64,000 nt of DNA from Babylonia areolata (Eukaryota; Mollusca; Gastropoda; Neogastropoda; Buccinidae): the NCBI RefSeq assembly GCF_041734735.1, contig NC_134901.1, forward strand, positions 23,678,740 to 23,742,739, given 5' to 3'. Shown here piece after piece: positions 1 to 12,131 of this stretch. The position numbers were made by a program, and so were the translations under genes. Within the stretch, counting starts at the first letter, position 1. Every line of letters starts with the position of its first letter. Under the pieces are notes generated by a model. It was not told where the DNA came from and did no database searches. It saw only the letters and a list, made by a program, of their open reading frames with translations.

Positions 1-47
1 GTGTGTGTGTGTGGTCTATTGTCATTTCATGTGCATATGCCTCCTAT

Positions 48-89
<42 letters not shown>

Positions 90-332
90 ATATGCATGTT
101 ACAAGCACTTCATGTCTATGGCATGCAACACGCACAACATTATTTCTTTATAAAGTAAATGCTATAATAATAATAATTCCAAATGCATGTTACAAGCATT
201 CCGCATACAAAGCATGCTACAAGCACCTCAAATGTATTTTTGTGTGTGTTAATGTGTGAATATTACATTCTTCTCTCTCTCTCTCTCTCTGTCTGTCTGT
301 CTCTTTCTCTCTCCCTCCCTCCGGGCCCTCCA

Positions 333-379
<47 letters not shown>

Positions 380-685
380 TCCTTCTCTCTAACTATTTTT
401 GTTCGTTTTTGTTTTGTACAAATGTGCATTAGTGCTTTGTCATTCATTTTCACTCATGTTTTCCATATTTCAGCATGTCACTTTTTGGAACCTGTTAAAA
501 AAAAATTACAATCACCTCTCCCTCCCTTTAAAAAAAAAAAAAGAAAAGAAAAACAAAGTGGCGAATTTCAGCTTGCACAATGAACAGGAATATAGTCATG
601 TGTGTCGGGAGGGGCGTGGGGTGATATAATTATAAAAGGTGTGTGTGCGTGCGCGCGCGCGTGCGTGCGTGCGTGCGTGCGTGCA

Positions 686-728
<43 letters not shown>

Positions 729-940
729 AACAGTGGGAAGGGGATGTATGATTGGGTTTGGTTTGCTGTCGTGCTTTTTATCTCTGTGATGTATCACATA
801 CTTCACCAAAGTTAATTTGTCTTATGAGGATCATGCACTTATTCTGATACTGATATATAATGTACTGGTATGTATATAAATGTATGTGTATATAATTATG
901 TATATGTATACATGTGTATATATGTATTGTTGTGTTTTGC

Positions 941-986
<46 letters not shown>

Positions 987-1006
987 ATATATATATATAT
1001 ATATAT

Positions 1007-1050
<44 letters not shown>
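1..1050. repeat. Microsatellite cluster
   Basis: Runs of (GT)n near 48-84, (CT)n near 273-315, (GT)n at 335-376, mixed GC/GT at 639-726, (GT)n at 942-982, (AT)n at 986-1008 and (AG)n at 1012-1048. The stretches between them are AT-rich and show no coding signal. Open frames here come only from the dinucleotide runs. Confidence 0.95.
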
Positions 1051-1051
<1 letters not shown>

Positions 1052-1433
1052 CCCTCATGTGAATGCAAATATTCGCAGACACATCACACTGGCACCGTTG
1101 TGTGAGTGTGAGAACTAACACATGGCCGGGATGCCACACCTAACAGTACTGTAGCTGACTATTCCCTCTCTCCTTCCCTTCTCAAGCCCCTTCTCAGCAG
1201 GTGGCCTGCGGCAAGGTCAGTGGCAGGCAGCGTATTATCTAGCTGGTCCCATTCTACAGCGCGCTATGCATGGCTTTACTCTGGGCAAGTCGTTTTTCTG
1301 TTCTGCGGCTGTGGGTTATTCCTTGGGTCTGGAGTTACCAGAGCTTGAAGATGTTTCGTTACTTCAGTTTTTCGTCTTCAGATAAGTAAATGCCGCGTAC
1401 TTGGAACTAAAGTGCAAGGCATAAACTGCCGTG
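1051..1433. other. Non-repetitive spacer before the array
   Basis: About 380 bp of mixed composition between the microsatellites and the first array unit. I see no exon, RNA gene or recognisable element in it. Confidence 0.5.
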
Positions 1434-2142
1434 AATTATTTGATATTGGTAGAGTAAATATGGATACACATGATATTTAAAAAAAACACTCACTTTCAGA
1501 TCGTAAACACATATTACACAACCTAAAAGCATACAAGTACAGGAAATACTGGCTTTCTTTGTACATTTACAAACTCGGAATGAAAATATGTAAGTTGCAG
1601 GTAGTGCCAGTGCACAAACATGGCATGGTAGCCCATGAAACAACCCTACTGGTATTTGTACGCAAGGAAGGACTTGGCCAGGGCAAAATATATTCACTGA
1701 ATTCATATTAGGCTTAGGCTTTGCAGATGACAGTAAATGTGTGGCAGGCAGTGAGCAGGAACTCATTATATAGATGCCTGTAACTTTTTAAAAAATGAAA
1801 CTGGGATAAAACAATCTAAATCTTTTGTTAACAAATATTCAGGAATTTGTGACACCTTGGATTGTAAAAAGTGGAATAGAATGGTGGGAGACAACAATGC
1901 AGATGAAATTATCAATTTAGATCCAAAAAACACCAAAGCAGATCAATCGATTTTTAGATTTTTTCAAACTGTGAATAATTGTTTATCTTGGCAAAGTAAA
2001 AGGAGTTGGATTGTTAAAAATTTATAGGTATCATTTTTGGCTTTTTTTTTGTTTTTTTTGTTTTTTGAAACTCAAAAGCGAAATTGTGTTACTATTAAAA
2101 TAAGTATCATAAGTGTCAATGACAAAAAAAATATATGTTCAG

Positions 2143-2229
2143 GGGGACAGAGGGTTCCAACGCCAGCAGTGGGGAGGACGCTACCACTGCCAGTGGGTTC
2201 CAGACAGATGGAGCCACCGACACTGACAG
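2143..2229 (+). CDS. Putative exon C1, in phase
   Basis: 87 bp after TTCAG and before GTGTGA. Enters with one base and leaves with two (AG), so it is symmetric phase 2. It reads GTEGSNASSGEDATTASGF then QTDGATDTD. Type C is seven codons shorter than type A and lacks the middle AED segment. Confidence 0.5.
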
Positions 2230-2785
2230 GTGTGATATTCCTGTCAAAATCAGACTTTACTTAAAACTAGAAATCATGTGGATTTCTGGAAGTGTAACAC
2301 AGCTTTAGCTGACCCACTTGAAGATCATGTCAGCAGTCAGCAATGGAAGAACCACCACCACAAACACTGGCTTTGCAGATGACCATAAATGTCTGGCAGG
2401 CAGTGAGCAAGAACTCCTCATACAAATGTGTAATAACTAATTTAGAAAATGAAATTTGGATAAAGCATGACCTGAATATTTTCTGAACAAATTTTTTTAG
2501 GATTTTTTGACAACTTTGGTGGATTCTATAAAATGGAAGAGAATGGTGGGAGATTACAATGTTGATGAAAATGTTAGGATTTAAATCCAAAAGCAGATTA
2601 ATCAGTTTTCAGATTTTTTCAAACTACACATTTATTTTGGTAAAATAAAAGGAGTTGAATTGTTAGATAATTATAGGTGTCATTTTTGGCTCTTTTTTCC
2701 TTAACTGTCAAAAACTGAAAGTAAGTGCGTTTAGGTATTAAAATTATCACTCATAAATGTTACTGATGAAAAAATGTATGTCTAG

Positions 2786-2892
2786 GGGGACAGAGGACGC
2801 CTACACCAGCACCGGTGAGGACGCTGCTGATGCCAGCGCCGAGGACGCGCAGCCAGTGGGTTCCTGACAGATGGGGCCACCAACACCGACAG
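2786..2892 (+). pseudogene. Exon A1, one base short
   Basis: 107 bp after GTCTAG and before GTGAG. GAGGACGCGCAGCC lacks one base against sister copies, so the consensus frame is lost and TGA follows GGTTCC. If spliced in it would end the protein. Confidence 0.5.
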
Positions 2893-3428
2893 GTGAGATA
2901 TTCCCATCAAAATTGGACTGTACTTTGACTAAAAATCATGTGGATTTCAGTAAGTGTAACACAGCTTTGACTAACTTGAGTGACTCAGGAGCAATCAGCA
3001 TTGGAAGAACCACCACCACAAACACACACTTTGCAGATGACCTTAAATGTCTGGCAGGCAGTGAGCAAGAACTCATCGTACAAGTGTCTGTAACTAATTT
3101 AGAAAATGAAACTTCGATCAAGCATTATGTGAATCTTTTGTCAACAGATTTTGAGGATTTTGTTATCTTCGGTGTATTCTGAAAAATGGAATAGAATGGT
3201 GGGAGATAATAATGGAGATGAAAATGTTAAGAATTTGAATCCAAAGGCATCAAAGCAGATCAGTTGGTTTTCAGATTTTTTCAAACTACGCATGTTCATT
3301 AATTTTTGTAAAATAAAAGAAGTTGAATTGATAGATATTCATAGAATATTCCTGAAATTGTCAAAAACTGAAAGTAAGTAAATTAATTATCAGTCATAAA
3401 TGTTACTGATGAAAAAAAATGTCCAAAG

Positions 3429-3534
3429 GGACAGAGGACGCCAATGCCAGCACCTGGGAGGATGCTGACGATGCCAGCACCCAGGATGCCACTGCCAGTC
3501 AGTTCGAGAAGGATGGAGCCACTGATGCCGACAT
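3429..3534 (+). pseudogene. Exon B1, acceptor out of phase
   Basis: 106 bp after CCAAAG and before GTGAG (donor CAT|GTGAG). The TEDANASTW... frame is open, but the only nearby AG leaves two bases before ACA where one or four are needed. Confidence 0.5.
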
Positions 3535-4088
3535 GTGAGATATTCCTATCAAAGTCAGACTGTACTAACTAGAAATCATGTGGATTTCAGGAAGTGTAAC
3601 ATAGCTTTGATTGACTCATTTGAAGAAATGTCAGCAGTCAGCACTGGAAGAACCACCACAGACAGGCTTTGCAGATGACCTAAAATGTCTGGCACGCAGT
3701 GAGCAAGAACACATCATTTAAATATCTGTAAATTACTTAAAAAATGAAACTTGGTTAAAACATCACCTGAATCTTTTGTAAACAGATTTCTAGGATTTTG
3801 TGTTACCTTTTGTGGATTCTAAAAATGGAAGAGAATGGTGGGAGATTACAATGTAGATGAAAATGTTAGGAATGTAAATCCCAAAGAATCAAAGCATATT
3901 AATCAGTTTTCAGATTTTTTCAAAGTACACATATTTATTTTTGTAAAATAAAAGTTGAAATGTTAGGTAATTATAGGTGTCATTTTTAGCTCTTTTCTCC
4001 TTAAAACTGTCAAAAACTGAAAGTAAGAGCGTTTAACTATTGAAATTTATCAGTCATAAATGTTACTGATGAAAAAATGTATGTCTAG

Positions 4089-4196
4089 GGGGACAGAGGA
4101 CGCCTACACCAGCACCGGGGAGGACGCTGTTGATGCCAGCACCGAGGATGCCCCAGCCAGTGGGTTCCTGACAGATGGGGCCACCAACACCGACAG
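4089..4196 (+). CDS. Putative exon A2, in phase
   Basis: 108 bp, 36 codons, symmetric phase 2. Middle reads AVDASTEDAPASGFL and the end TDGATNTD, variants of the A consensus. Confidence 0.5.
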
Positions 4197-4721
4197 GTGA
4201 GATATTCCAATCAAAATTGGACTGTACTTTGACTAAAAATCATGTGGATTTCAATAAGTGTAACACGGCTTTGACTAACTTGAGTGACTCGGGAGCAGTC
4301 AGAATTGGAAGAACCACCACCACAAACACACTTTGCAGATGACCTTAAATGTCTGGCAGGCAGTGAGCAAGAACTCACCTTACAAGTATGTAACTAATTT
4401 AGAAAATGAAACTTCGATCAAGCATTATGTGAATCTTTTGTCAACAAATTTTGAGGATTTTGTGTTATCTTCGGTGGATTCTGAAAAATGGAATAGAATG
4501 GTGGGAGATAATAATGGAGATGAAAATGTTAAGAATTTGAATCCAAAGGTATCAAAGCAGATCAGTCGGTTTTCAGATTTTTTCAAACTACGCATGTTCA
4601 TTAATTTTGTAAAATAAAAACAAGTTGAATTGATATTCATAGAATATTCCTGAAACTGTCAAAAACTGAAAGTAAGTAAATTATCAGTCATAAATGTTAC
4701 TGTTGAAAAATATGTCCAAAG

Positions 4722-4827
4722 GGACAGAGGACGCCAATGCCAGCACCGGGGAGGATGCTGCCGATGCCAGCACCCAGGACGCCACTGCCAGTCAGTTGGA
4801 GAAGGATGGAGCCACTGATGCTGACAT
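4722..4827 (+). pseudogene. Exon B2, acceptor out of phase
   Basis: 106 bp after CCAAAG. Frame open inside the block; has QLEKDGATDAD near the end. Confidence 0.5.
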
Positions 4828-5386
4828 GTGAGATATTCCTATCAAAGTCAGACTGTACTAACTAGAAATCATGTGGATTTCAGGAAGTGTAACATAGCTT
4901 TGATTGACTCATTTGAAGATATGTCAGCAGTCAGCACTGGAAGAACCACCACAGACAGGCTTTGCAGATGACCTAAAATGTCTGGCATGCAGTGAGCAAG
5001 AACACATCATATAAATATCTGTAAATTACTTAAAAAATGAAACTTGGTTAAAACATCACCTGAATCTTTTGTAAACAGATTTCTAGGATTTTGTGTTACC
5101 TTTTGTGGATTCTAAAAATGGAAGAGAATGGTGGGAGATTACAATGTAGATGAAAATGTTAGGAATATAAATCCCACAGAATCAAAGCATATTAATCAGT
5201 TTTCAGATTTTTTCAAACTACACATATTTATTTTTGTAAAATAAAAGAAGTTGAAATGCTAGGTAACTATAGGTGTCATTTTTAGCTCTTTTCTCCTTAA
5301 AACTGTCAAAAACTGTCAAAGTAAGAGCGTTTAACTATTGAAATTTATCAGTCATAAATGTTACTGATGAAAAAATGTATGTCTAG

Positions 5387-5494
5387 GGGGACAGAGGACG
5401 CCTACACCAGCACCGGTGAGGACGCTGCCGATGCCAGCGCCGAGGACGACGCAGCCAGTGGGTTCCTGACAGATGGGGCCACCGACACTGACAG
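5387..5494 (+). CDS. Putative exon A3, in phase
   Basis: 108 bp. Begins GTEDAYTSTGEDAADASAED and ends GFLTDGATDTD, the commonest A form. Flanks are GTCTAG and GTGAGATATTCC. Confidence 0.55.
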
Positions 5495-6019
5495 GTGAGA
5501 TATTCCTATAAAAATTGGACTGTACTTTGACTAAAAATCGTGTGGATTTCAGTAAGTGTAACACAGCTTTGACTAACTTGAGTGACTCAGGAGCAGTCAG
5601 CATTGGAAGAACCACCACCACAAACACACACTTTGCAGATGACCTTAAATGTCTGGCAGGCAGTGAGCAAGAACTCATCGTACAAGTGTCTGTAACCAAT
5701 TTAGAAAATGAAACTTTGATCAAGCATCATGTGAATCTATTGTCAACAAATTTTGAGGATTTTGTGTTCGGTGGATTCTGAGAAATGGAATAGAAAGGTA
5801 TAATGGAGATGAAAATGTTAAGAATTTGAATCCAAAGGTATGAAAGCAGATCAGTTGGTTTTCAGATTTTTTCAAGCTACGCATGTTCATTAATTTTTGT
5901 AAAATAAAAGAAGTTGAATTGATAGATATTCATAGAATATTCCTGAAACTGTCAAAAACTGAAAGTAAGTAAATTAATTATCAGTCATAAATGTTACTGA
6001 TGAAAAAAAATGTCCAAAG

Positions 6020-6125
6020 GGACAGAGGACGCCAATGCCAGCACCGGGGAGGATGCTGCCGATGCCAGCACCCAGGACGCCACTGCCAGTCAGTTCGAGA
6101 AGGATGGAGCCACTGATGCCGACAT
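6020..6125 (+). pseudogene. Exon B3, acceptor out of phase
   Basis: 106 bp after CCAAAG. Block frame open (ADASTQDATASQFEKDG). Confidence 0.5.
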
Positions 6126-6680
6126 GTGAGATATTCCTATCAAAGTCAGACTGTACTAACTAGAAATCATGTGGATTTCAGGAAGTGTAACATAGCTTTG
6201 ATTGACTCATTTGAAGATTTGTCAGCAGTCAGCACTGGAAGAACCACCACAGACAGGCTTTGCAGATGACCTAAAATGTCTGGCACGCAGTGAGCAAGAA
6301 CACATCATATACATATCTGTAAATTACTTAAAAAATGAAACTTGGTTAAAACATCACCTGAATCTTTTGTAAACAGATTTCTAGGATTTTGTGTTTCCTT
6401 CTGTGGATTCTAAAAATGGAAGAGAATGGTGGGAGATTACAATGTAGATGAAAATGTTAGGAATGTAAATCCCAAAGAATCAAGGCATATTAATCAGTTT
6501 TCAGATTTTTTCAAACTACACATATTTATTTTCGTAAAATAAAAAGTTGAAATGTTAGGTAATTATAGGTGTCATTTTTAGCTCTTTTCTCCTTAAAACT
6601 GTCAAAAACTGAAAGTAAGAGCGTTTAACTATTGAAATTTATCAGTCATAAATGTTACTGATGAAAAAATGTATGTCCAG

Positions 6681-6788
6681 GGGGACAGAGGACGCCTACA
6701 CCAGCACCGGGGAGGACGCTGCCGATGCCAGAGCCGAGGACGCTGCAGCCAGTGGGTTTCTGACAGATGGGGCCACCGACACCGACAG
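6681..6788 (+). CDS. Putative exon A4, in phase
   Basis: 108 bp after GTCCAG. Middle reads ADARAEDAAASGFL. This subtype always precedes block D (A4, A10, A15, A18). Confidence 0.55.
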
Positions 6789-7320
6789 GTGAGATATTCC
6801 TATCAAAATTGGACTGTACTTTGACTAAAAATCATGTGGATTTCAGTAAGTGTAACACAGCTTTGACTAACTTGAGTGACTCAGGAGCAGTCAGCATTGG
6901 AAGAACCACCACCACAAACACACACTTTGCAGATGACCTTAAATGTCTGGCAGGCAGTGAGCAAGAACTCATCTTACAAGTATGTAACTAATTTAGAAAA
7001 TGAAACTTCGATCAAGCATTATGTGAATCTTTTGTAAAGAAAATTTGAGGATTTTGACCAACTTTGGCAGATTCTAGATATGGAATGGAATGGTGGGAGA
7101 TTACAGAAAAGTTGAAAATGTTAATTTTTATGTAAGATTTTTTTCAAGCAATGGATATTTATCTTGGCAAAATAAAAGGAATTAAATTGTGAATTAATAT
7201 TGATAGGTATAATTTTTGGCAGGTTTTTCCTTGAAACTGTCAAAAACGAAATTAAGTGGGTTTAACTATTGAAATGAAGTATGTGTCATAAATGTTACTG
7301 ATGAAAAAATTTATGTCCAG

Positions 7321-7394
7321 ATGGACAGAGGTCGTCGACACGACACCGCCGCTGCCAGTGGGTTCGAGACAGATGGAGCCTCCGACGCCGACAG
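7321..7394 (+). pseudogene. Exon-like block D1
   Basis: 74 bp after GTCCAG and before GTGAGG. The end is plainly homologous (AASGFETDGASDAD), but the length is not a multiple of three. Entered in phase 2 it stays open in another frame (WTEVVDTTPPLPVGS) and leaves in phase 1. Possibly a truncated relic. Confidence 0.45.
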
Positions 7395-7400
7395 GTGAGG

Positions 7401-8520
7401 TATTACTATGTAAATGAGACTATACTTTAAACCAGAAATGATGTGGATTTCAGGAAGTGTAACGTAGCTTTGACTCACTTGAAAATTATATCAGTCCGCA
7501 TGGGAAGAACTAGTACAAACATAGGCTCTGCAGATAACATTAAATTTCTGGCAGGTAGCCAACAGGAACTCGTGATGCAAGTGTCTGTAATCCATTAAAA
7601 AAATGAAACAACATGCATATTTACATTCTTAAAATGCTGAATCAGAAGGAAATGTCCTGATTCTGCCATGGCACTTCCTGATGAACAGCAAGAAATAAGT
7701 CGCCAAATACAGAAATGGGTGCTAAGGACAGTGATACGGACCTGTGAACTCTTTACTGAGCTATGTTAGTGACCAGTTCGCCATGGAACGCAACTGGCGT
7801 GATGGAGGCATTTGCAATTAGTGATGCTTGCAACCTCTATGGAATGAAAATCAAAGGTGAATGATGTCTCTGGAGAAAACGAATATATTAGGAAATGTTA
7901 ATAATGAATGCTAGCAAATGCAATGATACATGCCAACTGTTACTAGAAGACATTTATAAAAATGATGCACTAGTTGTCAAAATGGTACAGTATGCAGAAT
8001 TATATACCAATAATGTTTTAGCATAACTATTGTTTTGTAAGCTGAACCATTGGCTTTATTTGATATATTTTTGCTTGAAAAAAGCCCCTCTCCCTTTCCC
8101 AAGATCCCAGAAAGCCCTGACACCATTCATGTTTAAATACTTTGACAGTCTTAAATGTATTTGACCATTTGTATGTGGGCATGTTATCAGGGATCTGTGA
8201 CATGAACAAGGGACTTCGTGAGGCCTCTGAAAAAGCTAAGTCAACCCTTCCCCCCTTATCTCTCCATTCTCTCTCTGTCTCTGTCTTGTCTGTCCATGTG
8301 CGTGTGTGTGTGTGCGTGTGTGTGCGTGTGTGTCCGTCCATTTCTCTCTCCCTGGATGGTTGCCCTGAGTGGATGTGTGCACCGAGTTCAGCATGGTGTT
8401 GAGCCTAACCCTTCCTAACCCTAACACACTGCACAGTATGGATGCTCTGTGTGTGTGTGTGTGTGTGTGTGTGGATTGTGAAGAACAAATAAGTGTGGCG
8501 CGAATGCCCTGAGTTTCCTA
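7401..8520 (+). repeat. D-E spacer of cycle 1
   Basis: Non-coding spacer repeated nearly base for base at about 17,974 and 27,215. Starts with a degenerate copy of the intron reverse-transcriptase relic and holds a (GT)n tract near 8,302-8,330, a short CCTAACCC stretch near 8,404 and a second (GT)n near 8,450-8,473. Confidence 0.85.
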
Positions 8521-8528
8521 GTTTTCAG

Positions 8529-8626
8529 GCAGCCCACTGAGGACAGCGCCACGACTTGAGAAACACCGGGGCTGAGCAGGATACTGCCTGTGGGATCCAG
8601 GAACATGGGGCCACCACTACTTTAGG
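8529..8626 (+). pseudogene. Degenerate exon-like block E1
   Basis: 98 bp after TTTTCAG and before GTGAGG. Recognisable from ACTGAGGACAGCGCCACGAC (TEDSATT in the A frame), then TGA. Identical in form in the other two complete cycles. Confidence 0.5.
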
Positions 8627-8723
8627 GTGAGGGACTGCTGTCAAAATCAGGTCTTGTGCCTTGACTAGATGTAAAGACAGACAAGACAGTAAGGCACTCC
8701 TATCAAAATCAGACTGTACTTAA

Positions 8724-8990
8724 CCCCTTCACTGCCACAGTAAATAACCCTTTTAATTACACATACTTAACCATGACCCAACTAGTGCAGACTCCAGCAG
8801 GGGTCTGACATTCCTGCCAGATAGAAAATTTCCTTTTTGGATTGCTGTGTGCCAGACCTAATATTAACTTTTTTGGGGTAGGTTCACCAAAGTTTTCACT
8901 GCTCATTCATTTATAGAGCTATCTCAAAGATTTTTGGCGTGTTTTTTTCCCTCATACCCTTGGCAATGAAGTGACAGCATTATGTTGTGA
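8724..8990 (+). mobile_element. Decayed TTAA-type MITE inside cycle 1
   Basis: Begins TTAA then CCCCTTCACTGCCACAG, close to the ends of the MITEs at 34,762 and 41,892. The right end (TTGGCAATGAAGTGA) is a decayed inverted match. A second copy of its right half follows at about 9,235-9,335. Present at the same place in cycles 2 and 3. Confidence 0.5.
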
Positions 8991-9947
8991 TGTTTCCAAT
9001 TTTTGTGTTATCCTTGGTAATGTATATTTAAAAAACAACACACTTTCGGATTATACACTCACACACTCCTGACCATAAAACAACAAACGTACTGGAAAAA
9101 TGGGTTTTCTTGTACATTTACTGAGAATGAAAATACATCACTCAGTGTTAGTGCCAGTACACAAACTTAGCATGGTAACCCATGAAACAACCCTACTGGT
9201 ATTACTGCGTGGCAGGGCAAAATACTGCTTTTCTTGGTATGTTCACTGAACAGTTCATTGCTCATTCAGTTATTGAGATATCTCAAAGATATTTGGCATG
9301 TTTTTTTCTCACATCCTTGGCTTTGATGTGACAGTACAATTATTTGATATTGGTAGAGTAAATATGGATACACATGATAATTAAAAAAACACTCACTTTC
9401 AGATCGTAAACACATATTACACAACCTAAATCATACAAGTACAGGAAATACTGGCTTTCTTTGTACATTTACAAACTCGGAATGAAAATATGTAAGTTGC
9501 AGGTAGTGCCAGTGCACAAACATGGCATGGTAGCCCATGAAACAACCCTACTGGTATTTGTACGCACGGAAGGACTTGGCCAGGGCAAAATATATTCACT
9601 GAATAGAAATCATATTAGGCTTAGGCTTTGCAGATGACAGTAAATGTGTGGCAGGCAGTGAGCAGGAACTCATTATATAGATGCCTGTAACTTTTTAAAA
9701 AATGAAACTGGGATAAAACAATCTAAATATTTTGTTAACAAATATTCAGGAATTTGTGACACCTTGGATTGTAAAAAGTGGAATAGAATGGTGGGAGACA
9801 ACAATGCAGATGAAATTATCAATTTAGATCCAAAAAACACCAAAGCAGATCAATCGATTTTTAGATTTTTTCAAACTGTGAATAATTGTTTATCTTGGCA
9901 AAGTAAAAGGAGTTGGATTGTTAAAAATTTATAGGTATCATTTTTGG

Positions 9948-9948
<1 letters not shown>

Positions 9949-9992
<44 letters not shown>
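9949..9992. repeat. Poly-T tract in a C intron
   Basis: About 44 T before AAACTCAAAAGCG. The matching site is interrupted by G in cycle 1 (2,042-2,066), about 22 T in cycle 3 and about 29 T in cycle 4, so it is a fast-changing marker of the cycles. Confidence 0.9.
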
Positions 9993-9999
<7 letters not shown>

Positions 10000-10067
10000 A
10001 AAGCGAAATTGTGTTACTATTAAAATAAGTATCATAAGTATCAATGACAAAAAAAATATATGTCCAG

Positions 10068-10154
10068 GGGGACAGAGGGTGCCAACGCCAGCAATGGGGA
10101 GGACGCTACCACTGCCAGTGGGTTCCAGACAGATGGAGCCACCGACACTGACAG
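10068..10154 (+). CDS. Putative exon C2, in phase
   Basis: 87 bp after GTCCAG and before GTGAGA. GTEGANASNGEDATTASGF then QTDGATDTD. Confidence 0.5.
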
Positions 10155-10710
10155 GTGAGATATTCCTGTCAAAATCAGACTTTACTTAAAACTAGAAATC
10201 ATGTGGATTTCTGGAAGTGTAACATAGCTTTAGCTGACCCACTTGAAGATCATGTCAGCAGTCAGCAATGGAAGAACCACCACCACAAACACTGGCTTTG
10301 CAGATGACCATAAATGTCTGGCAGGCAGTGAGCAAGAACTCATCATACAAATGTGTAATAACTAATTTAGAAAATGAAATTTGGATAAAGCATGACCTGA
10401 ATATTTTGTGAACAAATTTTTTTAGGATTTTTTGACAACTTTGGTGGATTCTATAAAATGGAAGAGAATGGTGGGAGATTACAACGTTGATGAAAATGTT
10501 AGGATTTAAATCCAAAAGCAGATTAATCAGTTTTCAGATTTTTTCAAACTACACATTTATTTTGGTAAAATAAAAGGAGTTGAATTGTTAGATAATTATA
10601 GGTGTCATTTTTGGCTCTTTTTTCCTTAACTGTCAAAAACTGAAAGTAAGTGAGTTTAGGTATTAAAATTATCACTCATAAATGTTACTGATGAAAAAAT
10701 GTATGTCTAG

Positions 10711-10817
10711 GGGGACAGAGGACGCCTACACCAGCACCGGTGAGGACGCTGCCAATGCCATCGCCGAGGACGCGCAGCCAGTGGGTTCCAGACAGATGGG
10801 GCCACCAACACCGACAG
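10711..10817 (+). pseudogene. Exon A5, one base short
   Basis: 107 bp with the same GACGCGCAGCC deletion as A1. Here TTCCAGACAG replaces TTCCTGACAG, so the shifted frame runs open through the donor into the intron. Confidence 0.5.
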
Positions 10818-11355
10818 GTGAGATATTCCTATCAAAATTGGACTGTACTTTGACTAAAAATCATGTGGATTTCAGTAAGTGTAACACAGCTTTGACTAAC
10901 TTGAGTGACTCAGGAGCAATCAGCATTGGAAGAACCACCACCACAAACACACACTTTGCAGATGACCTTAAATGTCTGGCAGGCAGTGAGCAAGAACTCA
11001 TCGTACAAGTATGTAACTAATTTAGAAAAGAAACTTCGATCAAGCATTATGTGAATCTTTTGTCAACAAATTTTGAGGATTTTGTGTTATCTTCGGTGGA
11101 TTCTGAAAAATGGAATAGAATGGTGGGAGATAATAATGGAGATGAAAATGTTAAGAATTTGAATCCAAAGGTATCAAAAGCAGATCAGTTGGTTTTCAGA
11201 TTTTTTCAAACTACGCATGTTCATTAATTTTTGTAAAATAAAAGAAGTTGAATTGATAGATACTCTAGAATATTCCTGAATCTGTCAAAAACTGAAAGTA
11301 AGTAAATTAATTATCAGTCATAAATGTTACTGATGAAAAAAATATATGTCAAAAG

Positions 11356-11461
11356 GGACAGAGGACGCCAATGCCAGCACCTGGGAGGATGCTGCCGATG
11401 CAAGCACCCAGGACGCCACTCCCAGTCAGTTCGAGAAGGATGGAGCCACTGACGCCGACAT
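11356..11461 (+). pseudogene. Exon B4, acceptor out of phase
   Basis: 106 bp after TCAAAAG. Block frame open, ending SQFEKDGATDAD. Confidence 0.5.
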
Positions 11462-11529
11462 GTGAGATATTCCTATCAAAGTCAGACTGTACTAACTAGA
11501 AATCATGTGGATTTCAGGAAGTGTAACAT

Positions 11530-11650
11530 AGCTTTGATTAACTCATTTGAAGATATGTCAGCAGTCAGCACTGGAAGAACCACCACAAAGACAGGCTTTG
11601 CAGATGACCTAAAATTTCTGGCACGCAGTGAGCAAGAACACATCATATAA
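11530..11650 (+). mobile_element. LINE reverse-transcriptase relic in a B intron (one of about 40)
   Basis: Read on + it gives ALINSFEDMSAVSTGRTTT, then KTGFADDLKFLARSEQE. This matches the palm region of molluscan non-LTR elements as I remember it (MADALEDHEGTVSIGGRTIT, then NLRFADDIDGLAGSEQE). FADD is catalytic motif C. The A introns carry ALTNLSDSGAVSIGRTTT then NTHFADDLKCLAGSEQE, and the C introns ALADPLEDH, a one-base slip, then SAVSNGRTTTT. Only some 40 residues are recognisable. It sits about 60-180 bp after each donor. Confidence 0.6.
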
Positions 11651-12023
11651 ATATCTGTAAATTACTTAAAAACTGAAACTTGGTTAAAACATCACCTGAA
11701 TCTTTTGTAAACAGATTTCTAGGATTTTGTGTTACCTTTTGTGGATTCTAAAAATGGAAGAGAATGGTAGGAGATTACAATGTAGATGAAAATGTTAGGA
11801 ATGTAAATCCCCAAGAATCAAAGCATATTAATCAGTTTTCAGATTTTTTCAAACTACACATATTTATTTTTGTAAAATAAAAGAAGTTGAAATGTTAGGT
11901 AATTATAGGTGTCATTTTTTTTAGCTCTTTTCTCCTTAAAACTGTCAAAAACTGAAAGTAAGAGCGTTTAACTATTGAAATTTATCAGTCATAAATGTTA
12001 CTGATGAAAAAATGTATGTCTAG

Positions 12024-12131
12024 GGGGACAGAGGACGCCTACACCAGCACCGGTGAGGACGCTGCCAATGCCAGTGCCGAGGACAACGCAGCCAGTGGGT
12101 TCCTGACAGATGGGGCCACCAACACCGACAG
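12024..12131 (+). CDS. Putative exon A6, in phase
   Basis: 108 bp. Middle reads ANASAEDNAASGFL, end TDGATNTD. Confidence 0.5.

Larger units (their letters stand above)
1434..9337 (+). repeat. Higher-order repeat 1 (C-A-(BA)3-D-E)
   Basis: Cycle of 7,904 bp, phased on the motif AATTATTTGATATTGG. It holds blocks C1, A1, B1, A2, B2, A3, B3, A4, D1 and E1. Its left 700 bp differ a little from later cycles, as expected for an array edge. Confidence 0.9.

Noticed and set aside
5361-5723. Antisense open frames across A blocks
   Set aside because: Mirror of the GC-rich exon block; no splice signals or start context on that strand, and the frame is lost in other copies.
8404-8427. Telomere-like CCTAACCC repeats in each cycle
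   Set aside because: Only two to three imperfect units; too short for an interstitial telomere.
10682-11020. Open frames beginning MGPPTPTGEIF in many array units
   Set aside because: They read the exon block in a shifted frame, run through the splice donor and end in the LINE relic; their recurrence follows from tandem copying.
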